Shown in pieces: positions 40,047-47,630 of a stretch of DNA of 64,000 bases; the stretch's first letter is position 1, and each line of letters opens with the position of its first letter. A program made the translations under genes and the position numbers. The DNA comes from CALAED01 sp036378315 (GTDB lineage: Bacteria; Actinomycetota; Actinomycetes; Streptosporangiales; Streptosporangiaceae), in the NCBI GenBank assembly GCA_036378315.1, contig DASUWU010000147.1, positions 31,750-95,749 on the forward strand. The letters are read 5' to 3'. The notes below the pieces were generated by a model. That model was not told the DNA's origin, ran no database searches, and saw only the letters and a list, made by a program, of their open reading frames with translations.

Positions 40047-41291
40047 ATGGACCTCACCACGACTCTTCGCCGGGGCGTGCTCGCGCCCATGTCGGCGGCC
40101 GCCCTGCTGCTCGCCGGCCTCGGCGCGGCGGCGGCGCCGGCGGCGGCCGCGTCCGGCGCGCATACCGGTCACAATCCGCTGGACGCCTCGCACGTACGGT
40201 TCTACGCCGAGCCGCACACGAACGCCGGCGACCAGGCCGCTGCCTGGGCCGCGGCCGGCCGTACCGCCGACGCCGCCTACATGCGCGCGCTGGCCAAGAT
40301 CCCGCAGGCCATCTGGTTCACCAAGGGCACGCCGGGCGAGGTGCGCGGCCAGGTGCACGACGTGGTCACGGCGGCGGCCCGCGCCCACCAGGTGCCGGTG
40401 CTCGCGGCGTACTACATCCCCGGCCGCGACTGCTCGCAGTACTCGGCCGGCGGGGCGCCGAGCGAGCAGGCGTACCGGCAGTGGATCGGGGCGTTCGCGC
40501 GCGGCATCGGCGGTCACCAGGCCGTGGTCATCCTCGAGCCGGACGGCCTCGCGCTGCTGTCCAGCGAGCCATGGTGCAACGAGGGCGGCGGCGGGTCCAC
40601 CGGGCAGCCCGAGGACCTCAGCCTCGTCAACGAGCGGTTCCGCGAGATCAACTACGGGATCGCCGCGCTGCACCGGCAGCCGCACACCGCCGTCTACATC
40701 GACGCCGGCCACTCGGCCTGGCAGCAGATCAACGACTACGACGCCGGGTACGGCGTCCCCAACCTGCAGCTCGGCATGGCCAGCCGGCTGCTCCAGGGCG
40801 GGATCGCCAAGGCGGACGGCTTCTTCCTCAACGTCTCCAACTACCGCGGCGACACGGAGCTCGTCGACTACGGGACCCGGCTGTCGAAGTGCCTTGCCTT
40901 CCGCATGCGCACCGGGGCCGCGGCGTGCACCGACGCCGACATCGCGGGGGTGCGCGCCGACCCGCGGCACCTCGTCCACTTCGTGGTGGACACCAGCCGC
41001 AACGGGCAGGGTCCGTGGACGCCGCCGGCCGGCGTCTACTCCGACGCCCAGGACTGGTGCAACCCGCCGGGGCGCGGGCTCGGCGTCCGGCCCACCACCG
41101 CCACCGGCAACCCGCTCATCGACGCGGACGTCTGGGTGAAGCGGCCCGGGGAGTCCGACGGCTCCTGCACCCGCGGCACCGCGGGCCCCGAGGACCCCGA
41201 GTACGGCATCGTCGACCCCGCGGCCGGCGCCTGGTGGGCCGATTACGCGCTCGGCCTGGCGCAGCGCGCCAACCCGCCACTCGCTCACTGA
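40047..41291 (+). CDS. Secreted GH6 cellulase (endoglucanase/cellobiohydrolase)
   Basis: 414 residues from the ATG at 40047. A Sec signal (GVLAPMSAAALLLAGLGAAAAPAAAA) is followed by one GH6 domain and no carbohydrate-binding module. Key segments are LAAYYIPGRDCSQYSAGG with its Asp, VVILEPDGLALL with the catalytic acid Asp, AVYIDAGHSAW, GFFLNVSNYRGD, HFVVDTSRNGQGPW and DVWVKRPGESDGSC. Four or more Cys suggest the usual disulfides. It inverts beta-1,4-glucan bonds outside the cell. Control by cellobiose through the CebR box is strongly suggested. Confidence 0.93.
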   Translation: MDLTTTLRRGVLAPMSAAALLLAGLGAAAAPAAAASGAHTGHNPLDASHVRFYAEPHTNAGDQAAAWAAAGRTADAAYMRALAKIPQAIWFTKGTPGEVRGQVHDVVTAAARAHQVPVLAAYYIPGRDCSQYSAGGAPSEQAYRQWIGAFARGIGGHQAVVILEPDGLALLSSEPWCNEGGGGSTGQPEDLSLVNERFREINYGIAALHRQPHTAVYIDAGHSAWQQINDYDAGYGVPNLQLGMASRLLQGGIAKADGFFLNVSNYRGDTELVDYGTRLSKCLAFRMRTGAAACTDADIAGVRADPRHLVHFVVDTSRNGQGPWTPPAGVYSDAQDWCNPPGRGLGVRPTTATGNPLIDADVWVKRPGESDGSCTRGTAGPEDPEYGIVDPAAGAWWADYALGLAQRANPPLAH

Positions 41292-41339
41292 GAGACCGGA
41301 CCTGGCGGAGCCGGCAGAGCCTGCGGCCCGCCTCGGAAA

Positions 41340-41383
41340 CCGACGGCGGTCGGGGATTGGGGGATCTTCCCGGCCGCCGTCGG
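41340..41383 (+). terminator. Hairpin after the GH6 gene
   Basis: CCGACGGCGG and CCGCCGTCGG pair perfectly around a 24-base loop that can fold further. It lies 49 bases after the stop and is followed by CCATTTCAATT. It is the best terminator candidate for the cellulase transcript. Confidence 0.65.
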
Positions 41384-41442
41384 CCATTTCAATTCCGCCG
41401 CGCACACTTACGCGGTCGCCGATGCGGACCACTGGCGATCGC

Positions 41443-41468
41443 GGTGCACAATGAAAACGGTGTGCACC
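41443..41468. promoter_or_regulatory. Inverted repeat GGTGCACA-N10-TGTGCACC
   Basis: A perfect 8-bp dyad with a 10-bp centre, in the 370-bp gap between the cellulase and the epimerase-like gene. It could be an operator. No other gene in this gap is supported; the reading from 41451 runs into the next gene and lacks a ribosome-binding site. Confidence 0.4.
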
Positions 41469-41595
41469 GTCCGCGCCACCGGAGCCGATCTGCTCACATG
41501 TCAGGTCTTCGGCGTCGTGGTGGGGCGCGCCCGCCGGCGGACGGCGGCGGGACTCTATATCAATTGTTATGCCCGACTGGGGGTCGGCTTTCGCG

Positions 41596-41640
41596 GTCAA
41601 CTGACAAAGTTGACTTCAACCGGGAGTTCAACGGTACCTG
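41596..41640 (+). promoter_or_regulatory. MerR-like promoter with two overlapping dyads
   Basis: TTGACT at 41610-41615 and TACCTG at 41635-41640 are separated by 19 bp, the stretched spacer typical of MerR-activated promoters. A dyad GTTGACTTC-N6-GAGTTCAAC (41609-41632; 7 of 9 pairs) lies over the -35 element and spacer. A second perfect dyad, GTCAACT-N5-AGTTGAC (41596-41614), overlaps the -35 element. The start of the downstream gene is 22 bases after the -10 element. The regulator is not encoded nearby. Confidence 0.5.
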
Positions 41641-41661
41641 CTAGCGCGTGGGAGGTACGGA

Positions 41662-42498
41662 GTGAAAATACTGGTCGCGGGCGCCACCGGCGTCATCGGA
41701 CGCAACCTGGTGCCGCTGCTCACGCAGGCCGGCCATGAGGTCGCGGGCACCACGCGGCGGCCTGAGCGGACCGATGCGCTCTGCGACATGGGCGCGCGGC
41801 CGGTGATCGTGGACGTGCTCGACGCCGCCGCCGTACGGGACGTGGTCGCGGCCGAGCGGCCCGACGTCATCATCCACCAGCTCACCGACCTCAGCGCCGA
41901 GGACTTCGAGGCCAATTCCCGGCTGCGCGCCGAGGGCACCCCCAACCTCGTGGCCGCCGCCCGCGCCGCCGGCGTCGATACCATGATCGCGCAGAGCATC
42001 GCGTGGGTGTACGAGCCGGGCCCGACGCCGGCCGTGGAGGACGACCCGCTCGACCCGAACGCGCCCCCCTACTCCGGCGTCGCCGCGCTCGAGGACGCGG
42101 TCGCCGAGATGCCGCGCGGTGTGGTGCTGCGCTACGGCGCGCTGTACGGGCCCGGCACGTGGTACGCGCCCGACGGTGCCATCGCCGCCCGCGTACGCGC
42201 CGGGGAGCTCGCCCTGACCCCGGCCTGGACGTCCTTCGTGCACGTCGACGACGCGGCGGCCGCCGCGGTGGCGGCGCTCGACTGGCCGGCCGGCCCGGTG
42301 AACGTCGTGGACGACGAGCCCGCCACCGGCAACGAGTGGCTGCCCGTCTACAGCGAGATCATCGGCGCCCCGCAACCGGGAGTCGCCAGGCACGCGGCGG
42401 CCACCAGCCGCCCGGTCTCCAACGCCAGGGCGCACGGCCTCGGCTGGAAGCCGAAGTACTCCACCTGGCGCACCGGCTTCGCCGAGATGCGGTCCTGA
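41662..42498 (+). CDS. NAD(P)-dependent epimerase/dehydratase family protein
   Basis: 278 residues from GTG at 41662, behind GGGAGG. The Rossmann motif is VAGATGVIG. The fold is that of extended/atypical SDRs (IHQLTDL, IAQSIAWVYEPG, VVLRYGALYGPGTWY, FVHVDDAAAA). The classical Tyr-x3-Lys pair is not present at the expected place, so it may be an NADP-binding reductase of atypical type. Substrate unknown. Its promoter looks like one opened by a MerR-family activator, which would suit a stress or detoxification role. Confidence 0.85.
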   Translation: MKILVAGATGVIGRNLVPLLTQAGHEVAGTTRRPERTDALCDMGARPVIVDVLDAAAVRDVVAAERPDVIIHQLTDLSAEDFEANSRLRAEGTPNLVAAARAAGVDTMIAQSIAWVYEPGPTPAVEDDPLDPNAPPYSGVAALEDAVAEMPRGVVLRYGALYGPGTWYAPDGAIAARVRAGELALTPAWTSFVHVDDAAAAAVAALDWPAGPVNVVDDEPATGNEWLPVYSEIIGAPQPGVARHAAATSRPVSNARAHGLGWKPKYSTWRTGFAEMRS

Positions 42499-42542
42499 CC
42501 GGTCGGCCACGGGGGAACCGGCCGGGCACGACCCGTCCGAGG

Positions 42543-43466
42543 TCAGCGCGGGAACGCGTACAGCAACAGCGGGACGACAGCGATCAGCGCCGCCGCGGAC
42601 AGCACGACCGCCCGCGCGGCCGGGTGCGGCCGGACGGGGGCGAGCAGCCGGTTCACCCGTGCCATGACGGGGATGTCGTCGGCGGACGCGGCGGCCAGAG
42701 TGCCGGACGGAGCGCCCGCCGGGTGCGCGGCGGCGAACCTGAGCAGGGCCGTGGCCAGCTCGCGGGGGGCGCGGTGGCGTCCGGCGCGGTCGTCGGCGGT
42801 CATCTCGATGAGCAGCTCGACGGCCTCGAGCGAGCGGGCGACGAGGCGGAGCCGTGGGAAGACCTGCCGCAACGAGGTGAAGGGCAGCAGCACCAGGTCG
42901 TGGCGCTCCCGCACGTGGGCGCGTTCGTGGGCCAGCACGGCCGCCAGCTCGGCCGGGTCGAGCAGGGCCAGCGTGCCGGCGCTGACCACGACCTGGGACG
43001 AGCGCACGCCGGGGACGCAGTAGGCCGCCGCGGCCGGATGGTCGACCACCAGCGCCCCCGGCACGGACGGCTCGCCGTGCGCCACGAGCTTGAGCAGCGC
43101 CCGGTGCCGGCGCCGTGCCCTGACCACCCCGTAGGTGGCGCAGCCCTGCATGATGAGCAGCACGGCGGCGAGGGCCAGCCCGGCCAGCAGCGCGACCAGA
43201 TGTGCGACGACGAGGCGGCCGCCGAGTTGCCCCGCGGCCAGGTCGTCGCCCGCGCTGCGCAGCCCGCCGGCGATGCCCTGTCCGTACGGCTGCACGGCGA
43301 AGCCGAGGAGCGCGCCGATCGAGGCGACCCCCCAGGCGAGGCCGAGCGCCTGCCACAGCACGATGGCGGTCCGCGGCGTCCGCCACGGCCAGCGGGCCCG
43401 CGACAACGCGTGCGCTCCGGCGATCGAGCCGACCGCGATCGCCACCAGCAGGAGCGTCCCGCTCAT
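42543..43466 (-). CDS. M56-family membrane metalloprotease (BlaR1/MecR1-like, no sensor domain)
   Basis: 307 residues. Four hydrophobic segments surround a cytosolic zinc-protease core, with VLAHERAHVRERHDL carrying HExxH. The C-terminal penicillin-binding sensor of true BlaR1 is absent, as in the BlaR1-like proteins paired with BlaI in actinobacteria (Rv1845c type). It should cleave and inactivate the adjacent BlaI-type repressor when triggered. Its start is five bases from the end of that gene. The inducing signal is unknown. Confidence 0.87.
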   Translation of the reverse strand: MSGTLLLVAIAVGSIAGAHALSRARWPWRTPRTAIVLWQALGLAWGVASIGALLGFAVQPYGQGIAGGLRSAGDDLAAGQLGGRLVVAHLVALLAGLALAAVLLIMQGCATYGVVRARRRHRALLKLVAHGEPSVPGALVVDHPAAAAYCVPGVRSSQVVVSAGTLALLDPAELAAVLAHERAHVRERHDLVLLPFTSLRQVFPRLRLVARSLEAVELLIEMTADDRAGRHRAPRELATALLRFAAAHPAGAPSGTLAAASADDIPVMARVNRLLAPVRPHPAARAVVLSAAALIAVVPLLLYAFPR

Positions 43467-43470
43467 GCCA

Positions 43471-43917
43471 TCATCCCCGCGGCCGCTTGTCGGTGCTCTT
43501 CGCGTTCGCGGCCGGGCCGCCGTCGACGAGCCGGCGCCGCGTGGCCTCGCGCCTGGTGAGCTCGTCGAGGGCCCGGCGCAGCACCTCGGCCTCGTCGCCG
43601 GACACCGACCGCGCGAAGTGCGCCAGCGCGGCGTCCCGGTCGCCGGTCAGGTCGAGGGCGCCGAGCATGAGCTCGGCGACATAGCTCTCGCGGCTGGCCA
43701 CCGGCCGGTAGCGCCAGGCCCGCCCGTCCCGCTCGCGGTGCAGGAACCCCTTCTTGGCCAGCCGGTCGAGCACGGTCATGACGGTGGTGTGCGCGAGGTC
43801 GCGTTCGCCGGCGAGGGCGCGGCCGACCTCGCGGGCCGTCGCGGCGCCCTGCCCGGCGTCGACCCGCGCCCACAGGACGTCCATGACAGTGCGTTCGAGC
43901 TCTCCGAGACCCTTCAC
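43471..43917 (-). CDS. BlaI/MecI/CopY-family repressor
   Basis: 148 residues from GTG at 43917. The winged helix reads GELERTVMDVLWAR, ATAREVGRAL, LAHTTVMTVLDRLAKKGFLHRERDGRAWRYRPV. The C-terminal helices form the dimer (LMLGALDLTGDRDAALAHFARSVS). The basic end is longer than usual. It is co-transcribed with the M56 protease and has a clear dyad 44 bp upstream at 43965-43981. Such pairs control beta-lactamase or respiratory genes in mycobacteria; targets here are unknown. Confidence 0.91.
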   Translation of the reverse strand: MKGLGELERTVMDVLWARVDAGQGAATAREVGRALAGERDLAHTTVMTVLDRLAKKGFLHRERDGRAWRYRPVASRESYVAELMLGALDLTGDRDAALAHFARSVSGDEAEVLRRALDELTRREATRRRLVDGGPAANAKSTDKRPRG

Positions 43918-43960
43918 GGGAGGCAGCCTAACCTCCGGCGCGGGCGGCGCACCACCAGGA

Positions 43961-43981
43961 GTAGTACTACAGACCGTAGTA
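43961..43981. promoter_or_regulatory. BlaI-type operator
   Basis: TACTAC-N5-GTAGTA (43965-43981) is a perfect dyad of the TAGTA/TACTA type bound by BlaI repressors. It overlaps a second palindrome, GTAGTACTAC (43961-43970). The position 44 bp upstream of the repressor start supports autoregulation. Confidence 0.8.
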
Positions 43982-44103
43982 CCGCAGGTGGGGGCGGGCC
44001 ACCGCGCCACGGCTCGGGTTTGTCGCCCTCCGGGTGGGCGCGCCCTTCCCTCCCACCTCGCTAGCGTGGCCCCATGCCCTCTTCCGGCGGGAGGCAGGTA
44101 GCC

Positions 44104-44628
44104 ATGAAGCTCGCGCTCGTGCGAGGTGACATCACCGAGCAGCGGGTGGACGCCATCGTGAACCCGGCCAACTCCTCACTGCTCGGAGGCGGCGGAGTGG
44201 ACGGCGCCATCCACCGCAAGGGCGGCCCGCGGATCCTCGAGGAATGCCGGCGGCTCCGCGACACCGACTACAAGGAGGGGCTGCCGGCCGGGCGAGCCGT
44301 GGCCACGACCGCCGGTCGGCTCAAGGCGACCTGGGTCATCCACACCGCCGGCCCGGTCTATGCGGAGTCGGAGGACAGGTCCGGGCTGCTGGCCTCGTGC
44401 TACCGCGAGTGCCTGCGGGTCGCCGACGAGCTCGGCGCCCGCACGGTCGCCTTCCCCGCGGTGTCCGCCGGGATCTTCGGCTGGCCGGTGGACGACGCGG
44501 CGCGGATCGCCGTCGGCACGGTCAGGACCACGCCCTCGCACGTGGCCGAGGTCCGGTTCGTCCTGTTCACCGACGAGGTCTACGCCGCGTTCGAGAACGC
44601 CCTCGGCGCCCGCCCGCGACGCCCCTGA
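44104..44628 (+). CDS. Macro-domain protein (O-acetyl-ADP-ribose deacetylase type)
   Basis: 174 residues from the ATG at 44104 (GGGAGG site eight bases upstream); an ATG at 44074 is less likely. A single MacroD-like domain shows LVRGDITEQRVDAIVNPANSSLLGGGGVDGAIHRKGG with the catalytic Asn/Asp of this class, ATWVIHTAGPVY, and FPAVSAGIFGWPVDDAARIA. It should remove acetyl or ADP-ribose groups from ADP-ribose conjugates. No ADP-ribosyltransferase gene is adjacent, so a toxin-antitoxin role is not indicated. Confidence 0.92.
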   Translation: MKLALVRGDITEQRVDAIVNPANSSLLGGGGVDGAIHRKGGPRILEECRRLRDTDYKEGLPAGRAVATTAGRLKATWVIHTAGPVYAESEDRSGLLASCYRECLRVADELGARTVAFPAVSAGIFGWPVDDAARIAVGTVRTTPSHVAEVRFVLFTDEVYAAFENALGARPRRP

Positions 44629-44665
44629 CGGAGGTCCCGGAACGAGCCGGGACGTCGCGCGGCCT

Positions 44666-45400
44666 TCAGTCCGAGACCTTGATGCGCACGCGGCGGAAAC
44701 CGCGCCCCTTGTTCTCGACCTTGGCGACGACGATCCGGCCGATCTGCCTGGTCGAGGCCACGTGGGTGCCGCCGTCCGCCTGGGTGTCGAGCCCCACGAT
44801 GTCGACGATCCTGACGTCCTTCACCTCGGGCGGAACGAGATTGGTCGCGGTGCGGATGATGTCGGGGATCTCGAACGCCTCCGCGCGCGGCAGGGTCCGG
44901 ACGTCGATCCGCCGGTCGGCCTCGACCTCGGCGTTGCACGCGGCCTCGACGGTCTCCTTGAAGCCGGGCGGCACCTCGGTCAGGTTGAAGTCCATGCGCG
45001 CGGCGAGCGGCTCCATGTTCCCGCCGGTGACCAGGCAGCCGTAGTCGCGGAAGACCACACCGCCGAGCAGGTGCAGCGCCGAGTGGGTGCGCATCAGCGC
45101 GGTGCGGCGGGCGTCCTCGACCGCGCCCCGGACCGCGGTGCCCACGGGCGGCACCGGGTCGTCCTCCGCCGGGATCAGCACGAGGTCATCGCCCTTGCGC
45201 GTGCCGACGATCCGGGTCCGGACGCCCTGCCAGAGCAATATTCCGTGGTCCGGCGGCTGGCCGCCGCCACCTGGATAGAATGCCGAGCGGTCGAGGACGA
45301 TCCCCTCGGGCCCCGAGTCGAGCACGACCGCGTCCCACTCCCGCAGAGTCTGGTCGTCGAGTTCGAGCCGGTGCGTGCGCCCGTGGCGGTCTGTCTCCAT
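44666..45400 (-). CDS. Alanyl-tRNA editing protein (AlaX-M-like)
   Basis: 244 residues from the ATG at 45400. The N-terminal OB-like part has DRSAFYPGGGGQPPDHG, as in AlaRS and AlaX. The editing domain has zinc ligands RTHSALHLLGG (His-x3-His), with further ligands expected near DTQADGGTHVAST, although the usual Cys is not evident there. It hydrolyses Ser or Gly mischarged on tRNA-Ala. Length fits AlaX-M. It is divergent from the lipoprotein gene 48 bp away. Confidence 0.87.
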   Translation of the reverse strand: METDRHGRTHRLELDDQTLREWDAVVLDSGPEGIVLDRSAFYPGGGGQPPDHGILLWQGVRTRIVGTRKGDDLVLIPAEDDPVPPVGTAVRGAVEDARRTALMRTHSALHLLGGVVFRDYGCLVTGGNMEPLAARMDFNLTEVPPGFKETVEAACNAEVEADRRIDVRTLPRAEAFEIPDIIRTATNLVPPEVKDVRIVDIVGLDTQADGGTHVASTRQIGRIVVAKVENKGRGFRRVRIKVSD

Positions 45401-45448
45401 ACGCGTCACCCTAACGGCGATCTCCGGCGAGTACGGAAGGCAGGAAGC

Positions 45449-46186
45449 GTGCGTCGTCTCGTCTCGTGTGCGTCGGCGCTCGCGGCGCTGATCTGCCTTG
45501 CCGGGTGCGCCGCACCGGCCGAGTCCAAGGCCCACGCCGACGCGTCGTCGGCGGCGAGCGGCCGGCCGGCCGCCCGAGCCGCCGCCCCGGTCGTGATGAT
45601 CCTTGGCGACAGCTACACCGCCGGGCTGCCGGACGTCGCGCCCGAGCAGACCTTCGCCGCCGACGCCGCGCGCCGGCTCAGGTGGCAGGCGGTCATCGCC
45701 GGGCACTACGGGAGCGGTTTCGTCACCCCAGGCCGTTCGCACCGGACGTTCGCCGCCCTGTTCGCCGAGCAGCTGGCGTGGCGCCCGGCCCCCGACATGA
45801 TCGTCGTAAGCGGCGGCCACAATGACTGGCCGCATTCGTACGAGCAGGTCAGGAACGCGGCGCGGCAGCTGCTGACCGAGATCAAGGAACACTGGCCGGC
45901 CGCACGTCTCGTGCTCATGGGCCCGCTGTGGGGCGGCGACCCGCCGGCCAAGGCGCTGCAGGTCAGGGACGCGCTGGAAGAGGTCGCCGACGCGCTGGAC
46001 GTGCCGTTCATCGACCCGCTCGCCGAGCAGTGGATCACCGGTGACATCCACTCGGGCGTCGGCAACGCCCCTGAGTACATCAGGCGCGACGGCACGCACC
46101 CCAACGCGGCGGGCAACCGGTACTTCGCCGACCGGTTCATCGCCGACCTGCGCGAGCTCGGCCTGGCTCGGCCGGCCCCGAGCTGA
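45449..46186 (+). CDS. SGNH/GDSL hydrolase lipoprotein
   Basis: 245 residues from GTG at 45449. The lipobox ALICLAGC anchors it at the outer face of the membrane. The SGNH blocks are present: MILGDSYTAG (Ser), the Gly in AGHYGSGF, SGGHNDWP (Asn) and RRDGTHPNAAGN (Asp and His). It should hydrolyse an ester, perhaps an acetyl or acyl group on envelope glycan or lipid. Substrate cannot be told from sequence. Confidence 0.88.
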   Translation: MRRLVSCASALAALICLAGCAAPAESKAHADASSAASGRPAARAAAPVVMILGDSYTAGLPDVAPEQTFAADAARRLRWQAVIAGHYGSGFVTPGRSHRTFAALFAEQLAWRPAPDMIVVSGGHNDWPHSYEQVRNAARQLLTEIKEHWPAARLVLMGPLWGGDPPAKALQVRDALEEVADALDVPFIDPLAEQWITGDIHSGVGNAPEYIRRDGTHPNAAGNRYFADRFIADLRELGLARPAPS

Positions 46187-46220
46187 CCGGCCCGCCGGTC
46201 ACCCGCCGGTCACCGGCCGG

Positions 46221-46565
46221 TTACCAGGGGCCGTACGGACCCATGTTGGAGCCGCCGCCCGGCCTGCCCTTGCCGCGGTACGTCTGGACCGCCGGACGCA
46301 CGTCGGCGAGATAGATAGCGGCGACGATGAACGCCACGATGGGCAGGATCGACAGGATCGTCAGCATGTTGGCCGCCCCGGCCAGGCCGACCACGTTCGC
46401 GATCGCGAGGATGATCAACCACAGCTTCTTGGTCTGCTTGCCGGCGGCCGCGTACGCGTCCGTCGGCACCCGGATGGCGTCCACCAGCGCGTACACCTCG
46501 ACGACGAACGCGACGATCGCGATGAGCCAGAAGAAGAAGGCGAGTCCGCCTTGGACGTTGTTCAC
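46221..46565 (-). CDS. DUF2516 membrane protein
   Basis: 114 residues. Three hydrophobic segments (LAFFFWLIAIVAFVVEVYAL; LWLIILAIANVVGLAG; ILSILPIVAFIVAAIYLA) and a Gly/Pro-rich cytosolic end match the actinobacterial DUF2516 family. Its function is unknown. In mycobacteria (Rv0474-Rv0476) it follows the XRE regulator and HBHA exactly as here, although a hairpin lies between it and the HBHA-like gene. Confidence 0.85.
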   Translation of the reverse strand: MNNVQGGLAFFFWLIAIVAFVVEVYALVDAIRVPTDAYAAAGKQTKKLWLIILAIANVVGLAGAANMLTILSILPIVAFIVAAIYLADVRPAVQTYRGKGRPGGGSNMGPYGPW

Positions 46566-46700
46566 CGGTGATCATCACTCCTGCCCGATCGGGCGGTGCC
46601 GGGCCGCCGGCAGCCGCAGGATCTACCAGGGTCAGCCTATGTGCTGTACGCACCGGCGCGCCTCATGCAAAGGGCGGGGAGGGCGGACGGCGGACAGCGG

Positions 46701-46729
46701 CCGGCCCGGCCGATGATCGGCCGGGCCGG
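46701..46729. terminator. Near-perfect 29-base palindrome after the HBHA-like gene
   Basis: CCGGCCCGGCCGAT and ATCGGCCGGGCCGG flank a single base. As RNA it would fold to a stem of about 12-13 pairs. It lies 38 bases after the HBHA-like stop. No T-run follows, so its role as a terminator is likely but not certain. Confidence 0.6.
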
Positions 46730-46766
46730 GGGAAATGGAGTGCGGAGACCGACGCGCGCCGGCCGG

Positions 46767-47123
46767 TCAGTGCTGCTTGGCACCGGTGCCGGTGGACGGC
46801 TTGCGGGCCGGCGCCTTCCTGGTGGAGGGCTTGGCCTCTTCGATCTGCGCCTGCGTCTGGTCGGCGACGCGGTTCACGACCTGCTTGCCGCGCTCGGCGA
46901 GCTCATCGATGATCTCCACGGCGCGGGTGCCGACGTGGGTCATGTACGCGACGGCGGCGCCAGGGAAGTCCTTGGCGTCGACCTTCTCCTGCATCTCCTT
47001 GACGGAGGTCTGCAGCTTCGAGACTCGGCCCGGGACCTCGCGCAGCTTCTCGGCGGCGAGGTCGCTCGCCCCAGCGGCGGCGTAGAACGCCTTGTTGTCG
47101 CGCAGCTTGCTGGCAATGGTCAT
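46767..47123 (-). CDS. Heparin-binding hemagglutinin (HBHA)-like protein
   Basis: 118 residues. A helical N-terminal part (KAFYAAAGASDLAAEKLREVPGRVSKLQTSVKEM) and a Lys/Pro/Ala-rich tail (KPSTRKAPARKPSTG) match the mycobacterial HBHA plan, with a shorter tail. In mycobacteria HBHA binds sulfated glycans and associates with lipid inclusions. In a free-living actinomycete a cell-envelope or storage role is more plausible than adhesion. The ATG overlaps the stop of the XRE gene. Confidence 0.8.
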   Translation of the reverse strand: MTIASKLRDNKAFYAAAGASDLAAEKLREVPGRVSKLQTSVKEMQEKVDAKDFPGAAVAYMTHVGTRAVEIIDELAERGKQVVNRVADQTQAQIEEAKPSTRKAPARKPSTGTGAKQH

Positions 47124-47548
47124 TCGACTGCTTCCTTCCTTGCGTCGTCATCGGGGTCGGGTGTGCCGCCCTGCTCGCGGGCGGCGGCGGCGGCCGCTCG
47201 GGCGCTGCCCTCGTTTTCCTTGCGGAACGACTCGTAGATGTCGAGCAGCACCTGCTTTTGCCGTTCCGTCAGGGCGATGTCGGTGCGGATCGCCGCCTGG
47301 ACGTCGGTATCGGCCTCGCGTTCCTCGAGGATGCCCGCCTGGACGTACAGGGCCTCGGCGGAGATCCGCAGGCCCTTGGCGATCTGCTGGAGAATCTCGG
47401 CGCTCGGCTTGCGCAGACCTCTCTCGATCTGGCTGAGGTAGGGGTTGGAGACCCCGGCCGCGTCAGCGAGCTGACGCAGCGAGATCTTCGCCCGTTGCCG
47501 TTGCTCCCGGATGTACTCTCCGATGGAACCGACTTTCGAACCCGCCAT
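47120..47548 (-). CDS. XRE-family transcriptional regulator
   Basis: 142 residues. An N-terminal helix-turn-helix of Cro/C1 type (IREQRQRAKISLRQLADAAGVSNPYLSQIERGLRKPSAEILQQIAKGL) is followed by a helical region and an acidic tail. The family member Rv0474 lies upstream of hbhA in mycobacteria. A 10-bp-arm inverted repeat 18 bases upstream (47566-47587) suggests autoregulation of the XRE-HBHA operon. Confidence 0.9.
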   Translation of the reverse strand: MAGSKVGSIGEYIREQRQRAKISLRQLADAAGVSNPYLSQIERGLRKPSAEILQQIAKGLRISAEALYVQAGILEEREADTDVQAAIRTDIALTERQKQVLLDIYESFRKENEGSARAAAAAAREQGGTPDPDDDARKEAVE

Positions 47549-47565
47549 GCCTTCACTCTACGCGA

Positions 47566-47587
47566 AGTGCTTGCTCTAGCAAGCGCT
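47566..47587. promoter_or_regulatory. Candidate operator of the XRE-HBHA operon
   Basis: AGTGCTTGCT-CT-AGCAAGCGCT: ten-base arms with one mismatch around two bases. It is placed 18-39 bases upstream of the XRE start, where a promoter would lie. Spacing and symmetry suit a dimeric XRE protein. Confidence 0.65.
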
Positions 47588-47630
47588 CCAGCTAGCAGCA
47601 GCGGGTGAGAACTGTCACATCCCGTCCCGG

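Noticed and set aside
41451..41738. 95-codon reading starting MKTVC
   Set aside because: It overlaps the dyads, the MerR-like promoter and the first 77 bases of the next gene; no ribosome-binding site or domain.
44104..44628. Macro-domain protein as a toxin-antitoxin (DarT/DarG-like) component
   Set aside because: No ADP-ribosyltransferase or small toxin gene is next to it. The neighbours are a BlaI operator and a tRNA-editing gene.
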